A DNA stretch of 23,974 bases, taken from CAYLMG01 sp964464635. GTDB taxonomy: Bacteria; Planctomycetota; Phycisphaerae; Sedimentisphaerales; Anaerobacaceae. Positions 20,721-23,974 of the stretch are shown one piece after another. Location: NCBI GenBank assembly GCA_964464635.1, contig CAYXGT010000043.1:1-23974 (forward strand), read 5' to 3'. How positions within the stretch are numbered: the stretch's first letter is position 1; every line of letters begins with the position of its first letter. The position numbers were made by a program, and so were the translations under genes. Below the pieces are notes generated by a model. That model saw nothing but the letters and a program-made list of their open reading frames with translations, was not told the DNA's origin and did no database searches.

Positions 20721-21668
20721 CTAATTTGAAGTTTGTTTTTTGTGTTCGCCGGTCAACTCAATTTTCTCGTAGTCTTTCTGTCTGTGAGATCTTTTCGCAG
20801 GCAGCTCGACAATAGGTACAGGCGGTTTTTGCTCAGGCACAGAGAGCTTTGTTTGCTGCAGGACTATTTTATCGTCAGCGGCTTTGGTTTGCTCATCAGA
20901 AACAGCTATTGCTTTGCGGACGGCCTGTTCAGCCGGTTCATCAGTCAAAGCCTTGAGCTGAAAGGAACTTGAGGCCGGCAACTGCTCGACAGAAACCATA
21001 CCGTCCCGAATAAGCTCAAGAACCGCGAGGAACAGGCCTATCATTACAAGACGGTTGGGTTTTGATTCAAAAATTAACTCAAAAAGCAACGGCCCTTCAG
21101 CCTGCAATTGTGCCAGAACCTCTATCTGGTACAAGTCGATGGGAGTTTCGTCGGTGATATGGTTAATCTGGTAGGTCGTACCCGTAGCCTTGCATATGGC
21201 ACCAAAGGCTTCGAGCAGGTCCCAGACGCTGATCTGTTCCATATCGAGCTCCGGTTCGTCATCTGGTTTTAATTTCTGGATAATAATATCGGGCCGGCTG
21301 AAGCGGTTTTGGGCCTCTTGTGCGGCATCATCAAGCAGATTGGCGGCATCCTTGAATTTCTTGTATTCGAGCAGCTGGCGAATCAGCTCAACCCGTGGGT
21401 CGGCCAAATCACCCTCATCGGAATATTCGGGCTCGGCTTGCGGTAAAAGCATAGCCGATTTTATCTGCATCAGGGTCGCTGCCATCACAAGGAAGCTGCC
21501 GGCCAGGTCGATATCGAGACTCTTCAAAATCTCAATATACTGTAGGTACTGATCGGTTATCCTTGTTATCGGTATGTCATAAATGTCAACCTCCTCTTTG
21601 CGGACAAGATACAAAAGCAAATCCATCGGGCCTGCAAAGATATCAAGATTTACACGATAATCAGTCAT
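20721..21668 (-). CDS. scpA: Segregation and condensation protein A
   Basis: Kleisin subunit that bridges the SMC heads with ScpB in chromosome condensation. From the ATG at 21668 the protein has 315 residues. The N-terminal kleisin signature is clear (VNLDIFAGPMDLLLYLVRKE, then VDIYDIPITRITDQYLQYIE, LAGSFLVMAATLMQIKSAML). The winged-helix end is VMIGLFLAVLELIRDGMVSVEQ, about 212-233. After that comes an acidic, Lys/Pro/Gln-rich tail of about 74 residues (242-315), longer than in typical ScpA of about 250 residues and probably disordered. The frame is open upstream but that part overlaps the DUF2007 gene; the ATG follows the DUF2007 stop by 4 bases. scpB is not next to it. Confidence 0.93.
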   Translation of the reverse strand: MTDYRVNLDIFAGPMDLLLYLVRKEEVDIYDIPITRITDQYLQYIEILKSLDIDLAGSFLVMAATLMQIKSAMLLPQAEPEYSDEGDLADPRVELIRQLLEYKKFKDAANLLDDAAQEAQNRFSRPDIIIQKLKPDDEPELDMEQISVWDLLEAFGAICKATGTTYQINHITDETPIDLYQIEVLAQLQAEGPLLFELIFESKPNRLVMIGLFLAVLELIRDGMVSVEQLPASSSFQLKALTDEPAEQAVRKAIAVSDEQTKAADDKIVLQQTKLSVPEQKPPVPIVELPAKRSHRQKDYEKIELTGEHKKQTSN

Positions 21669-21672
21669 AATA

Positions 21673-21894
21673 TTACTGTCTTTCTTCAGCTTCGAGGATT
21701 TTGGTGGCTTCTTCAGACACACTTTCAAAAACCTGAAGCTCAGGGCCCGCAACAGCAGATAATCCTATATACATATTCGAGGCATTCTGCCCTGTTACCA
21801 CTGATTTGATTCCGAAGTCTTCGAGCTTTTGCCTGGCAAGCTCAGCCTCTATATAATCCGGGAACCTTGCGATTGTTACGAGTCTGTCACTCAT
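21673..21894 (-). CDS. DUF2007-like small protein
   Basis: A 73-residue protein with the look of the DUF2007 (putative signal-transducing) family: VTIARFPDYIEAELARQKLEDFGI at the N-terminus (given here in family pattern: a strand, then a helix that ends in a Gly), a SVVTGQNASNMYIGLSAVAG middle and an ELQVFESVSEEATKILEAE end, a small alpha-beta ferredoxin-like fold. Function unknown. GGGAAGA precedes the ATG. It is packed between trpS (3 bases) and scpA (4 bases), so it is a real member of that operon. Confidence 0.82.
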   Translation of the reverse strand: MSDRLVTIARFPDYIEAELARQKLEDFGIKSVVTGQNASNMYIGLSAVAGPELQVFESVSEEATKILEAEERQ

Positions 21895-21897
21895 TTT

Positions 21898-22863
21898 TTA
21901 TCTTCCCAATCCGACGGCATTTCTTGCCCGGGCCAGGGTTTCTGCAGCGACTGCTTTTGCCCGCCGTGCTCCATCAGCAAGGACCTTTTTGACGTAATCT
22001 ATGTTGTTCTCCAGTTCTGCTCTTTTCTTTCGATAGGGTCTGAAATACTCTATCATAAGCTCTACTAATCGCTTTTTGGCCTGGCCATAACCCATACCGC
22101 CGCTGCGGTATCTGTTCTCCCATTCGGCAAGCTCGTCTGGCGAAGCGAGAAGCTTAAGAAGTGCAAAGACATTGCACTTGTCAGGGTCTTTGGGCTCCTC
22201 GACAGAGGTCGAATCCGTTACGATGCGCATAATTTTCTTTTCGATACTATTCTCAGGTTCGAATATCTCAATCGCATTTCCATAGCTTTTACTCATTTTC
22301 CTGCCGTCCAGGCCGGGCACGACCGCCACCGATTCGATGATATAGTCTTCAGGCAGGGTAAGGATTTCGCCGTAAGCGTTATTGAATCTTATGGCGATAT
22401 CCCGTGCGACCTCGATGTGCTGTTTCTGGTCGGCTCCGACGGGAACGATATCGCTGTTAAAAATAAGAATATCCGCAGCCTGCAGTACAGGATATGCGAA
22501 CAGCCCGTGATTGGGACTGAAGCCCTGAGATACCTTGTCCTTATAGCTGGTACAGCGCTGCAACAATCCCATCGGCGTTATACACGAAAGCAGCCAGGTA
22601 AGCTCGGTTACCTCAGGCACATCCGATTGTCGCCAGAAAACGGTCTTGTCCGTATCAAGACCGAGGGCCATATAATCGATTGCCACATCCAGTACGTTCT
22701 GTGCGATTTCATCCGGCGAGGGATTGCTCGTCAGGGCGTGATAGTCCGCAATGAAGTAAAAACATTCATTTTCATCCTGGAGCTTTAATTGATGACTCAT
22801 CGCTCCAAAGAAATTTCCTATATGGAGCCGGCCGGACGGCTGTATGCCTGAAAGTGCTCTCAA
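21898..22863 (-). CDS. trpS: Tryptophanyl-tRNA synthetase
   Basis: Charges tRNA-Trp with tryptophan using ATP in the cytoplasm; class I synthetase. The HIGH box is RLHIGNFFG (about 12-20) and the KMSKS box GRKMSKSYGN is intact, with SDVPEVTELTWLLSC, NHGLFAYPVLQAADIL and VPVGADQKQHIEVARD between them. The length of 321 residues is standard. The start is a TTG at 22863, because a perfect AGGAGG (22869-22874) lies 5 bases upstream and the family begins at this point (RALSGIQPSG); the frame stays open upstream to another TTG at 22923, which lacks this support. First gene of trpS-DUF2007-scpA, with a candidate promoter inside the end of the pilT region. No T-box leader is seen. Confidence 0.95.
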   Translation of the reverse strand: MRALSGIQPSGRLHIGNFFGAMSHQLKLQDENECFYFIADYHALTSNPSPDEIAQNVLDVAIDYMALGLDTDKTVFWRQSDVPEVTELTWLLSCITPMGLLQRCTSYKDKVSQGFSPNHGLFAYPVLQAADILIFNSDIVPVGADQKQHIEVARDIAIRFNNAYGEILTLPEDYIIESVAVVPGLDGRKMSKSYGNAIEIFEPENSIEKKIMRIVTDSTSVEEPKDPDKCNVFALLKLLASPDELAEWENRYRSGGMGYGQAKKRLVELMIEYFRPYRKKRAELENNIDYVKKVLADGARRAKAVAAETLARARNAVGLGR

Positions 22864-22935
22864 GTTAACCTCCTGATAAAAAAACGAAAATAAATCTCGA
22901 AGAAATCCCGACGGCACTATCAAAAAATCTGCATA

Positions 22936-22964
22936 AACGTAACGAAAATGAAGTGAAATGTCAA
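22936..22964 (-). promoter_or_regulatory. Promoter candidate for the trpS operon
   Basis: The minus strand reads a perfect TTGACA (22964-22959), a 17-base spacer and a poor -10 TACGTT (22941-22936). It sits just 3' of pilT and would give a leader of about 66 bases. Confidence 0.4.
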
Positions 22965-22967
22965 GGA

Positions 22968-23974
22968 TTACGTATAATTTACCAGCACACTTTTTGCAGC
23001 ATCTTCGCTTATTATCTTTTCGGCAAGAAGCTCGTTTAACGAATCCACCATTGTAATCATACCGTGCTTTTTACCCGTCTCAATAACGCTTCTGAGGAAA
23101 AAGCCGCCTTTTCTTCTTATAATGTTTCTGGCAGCTCCGGTCGTTACCATTACCTCGGTCGCTACTCTTTGGGCGCCTTTTATCGTCGGGATTAGCTCCT
23201 GGTGGACTATCCCCTGCAGCGATTCAGCGAGCAGAAATCTCAACTGGCCTTCGGCTGCCGAGGGTGCATAGCTTAACAATCTCTCTATGATTTTATCTAT
23301 CGAGATTGTGTGAAGTGTCGAGAGCACCAGAACGCCGGTTTCCGCAGCAGCCAGGGCTATCCTTATAGTCTCGTAGTCCCGCATCTCGCCTATCGCTATT
23401 GTATCCGGATCCTGCCTCAGGGCCGCCCGCAGGCCGGTGTAAAATGACTTGGTGTCTTTACCTATTTCTCTCTGTCTTACAATGCCCCTCTTGTTCGTGT
23501 GCACGTACTCTATAGGGTCTTCAATAGTGATTACGTGTTTGTTGAAATTTGCATTTATCTCATCTATCATAGCCGACATAGTCGTAGTCTTGCCCTGGCT
23601 GGTACTGCCCGTAATCAGGACAAGGCCTTTGGTTCGATGGGTTAAATCTTTTACAATATCGGGAAGATAAAGCTCTTTAATCGTCCGCGGCTTGGTCGGC
23701 AGTATTCTGATTGTAGCTCCAATGGTACCGTTGAAATAACCGATATTCACCCTGTATCTGCCGATTGTCTCTGTAAGCATAAAGTCGTAGTCGAGGCTCT
23801 CTTCGAATTCCTGCTTTTGCTCGGCCGTGAGAAGCTGCAGCGAAAACTCTCTGCTTTGCTCGGCGGTAAGTATCTCCTTCGTTATAGGAACCAGATTGCC
23901 GCCGATTCTGAACAGTACCGGCGTATTCGCACATATATGTATGTCCGTAGCGTTCTGGTTTTTTGCATATTCAA
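22968..23974 (-). CDS. pilT: Twitching motility ATPase PilT-like, 5' part outside the window
   Basis: Hexameric ATPase of the type IV pilus retraction family, cytoplasmic at the pilus base. The frame is open from the stop at 22968 to the window edge, giving at least 335 residues, so the internal ATG at 23780 is not the start. The fragment opens with ATDIHICANTPVLFRIGG (the N-terminal PAS-like domain), then Walker A GSTSQGKT, the Asp box ITIEDPIEYVH, Walker B IAIGEMRDYET, the His box VLVLSTLHT and the family motif ARNIIRR followed by SVIETGKKHGMITMVDSL. PilT usually has GPTGSGKS at the Walker A; the Gln here is a mild variant that keeps GxxxxGKT. PilT versus PilU cannot be settled. No other pilus gene is visible, and trpS follows after 104 bases. 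Confidence 0.92.
   Translation of the reverse strand, partial: EYAKNQNATDIHICANTPVLFRIGGNLVPITKEILTAEQSREFSLQLLTAEQKQEFEESLDYDFMLTETIGRYRVNIGYFNGTIGATIRILPTKPRTIKELYLPDIVKDLTHRTKGLVLITGSTSQGKTTTMSAMIDEINANFNKHVITIEDPIEYVHTNKRGIVRQREIGKDTKSFYTGLRAALRQDPDTIAIGEMRDYETIRIALAAAETGVLVLSTLHTISIDKIIERLLSYAPSAAEGQLRFLLAESLQGIVHQELIPTIKGAQRVATEVMVTTGAARNIIRRKGGFFLRSVIETGKKHGMITMVDSLNELLAEKIISEDAAKSVLVNYT

Noticed and set aside
22864..22935. T-box or tryptophan attenuator before trpS
   Set aside because: No T-box consensus, run of Trp codons or paired hairpins could be seen in the short leader.
1..23974. CRISPR arrays, rRNA genes and insertion sequences
   Set aside because: No regularly spaced direct repeats of 25-40 bases, no rRNA-like stretch and no transposase frame were found; the only recombinase is the tyrosine integrase.

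Overview
The window looks like the chromosome of an anaerobic or microaerophilic, Gram-negative-type bacterium. My best guess is Planctomycetota, class Phycisphaerae or a near relative. This is an inference from gene content and style, not from a marker gene: NfnAB electron bifurcation, an archaeal-type pyruvoyl arginine decarboxylase, DUF763, DUF1015, an isolated murD, a GH130 phosphorylase beside a membrane sulfatase-fold enzyme, and short dispersed repeats between and inside genes. No rRNA, CRISPR array, IS element or phage structural gene is present.

Layout. (1) 1-1670: an AT-rich tyrosine recombinase gene and a 500-base gap with dyads and CCTTCGA...CTCAGGATAA repeats, possibly the edge of an integrated element lying to the left. 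(2) 1674-4014 (-): pyrF then murD, one base apart; murD carries two in-frame heptamer-repeat insertions. (3) 4142-6401 (+): a membrane-anchored protein of unknown function, then a tight arginine decarboxylase/agmatinase pair making putrescine. (4) 6426-8595 (-): an ABC-2 type exporter (ATPase and permease overlap). (5) 8620-8896: intergenic with nested dispersed repeats. (6) 8897-10642 (-): purE and a DUF763 protein, divergent from a Memo-family gene (+). (7) 11683-11754 (-): tRNA-Thr(TGT). (8) 11981-15083 (+): GH130 and a five-span sulfatase/phosphoglycerol-transferase-like enzyme behind a promoter with a perfect 12-bp dyad just upstream. (9) 15104-17525 (-): DUF1015 and a class V aminotransferase, a possible serine/phosphoserine pair. 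(10) 17670-20066 (-): nfnA-nfnB, with a Fur-box-like 19-mer upstream. (11) 20305-20631 (-): thioredoxin with its own strong promoter. (12) 20721-23974 (-): 5'-truncated pilT, then trpS - DUF2007 - scpA.

Most genes are housekeeping. They link through amino-acid and polyamine metabolism (arginine to putrescine; possible serine synthesis), nucleotide synthesis (pyrF, purE), redox balance (NfnAB, thioredoxin) and envelope work (MurD, exporter, sulfatase-fold enzyme, PilT). Several promoters fit a sigma70-type pattern (TTGACA-like, 16-17 bases, TATAAT-like). Start codons are mixed: I favour ATG for most genes, GTG for GH130 and the sulfatase-fold gene, and TTG for trpS and the 4142 gene. I see no clear defence system or wholly new multi-gene system. 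The observations most worth following are the repeat insertions inside MurD, the DUF1015/aminotransferase pair, the Fur-like site at nfnAB, the dyad before GH130 and the DUF763 helix-hairpin-helix.
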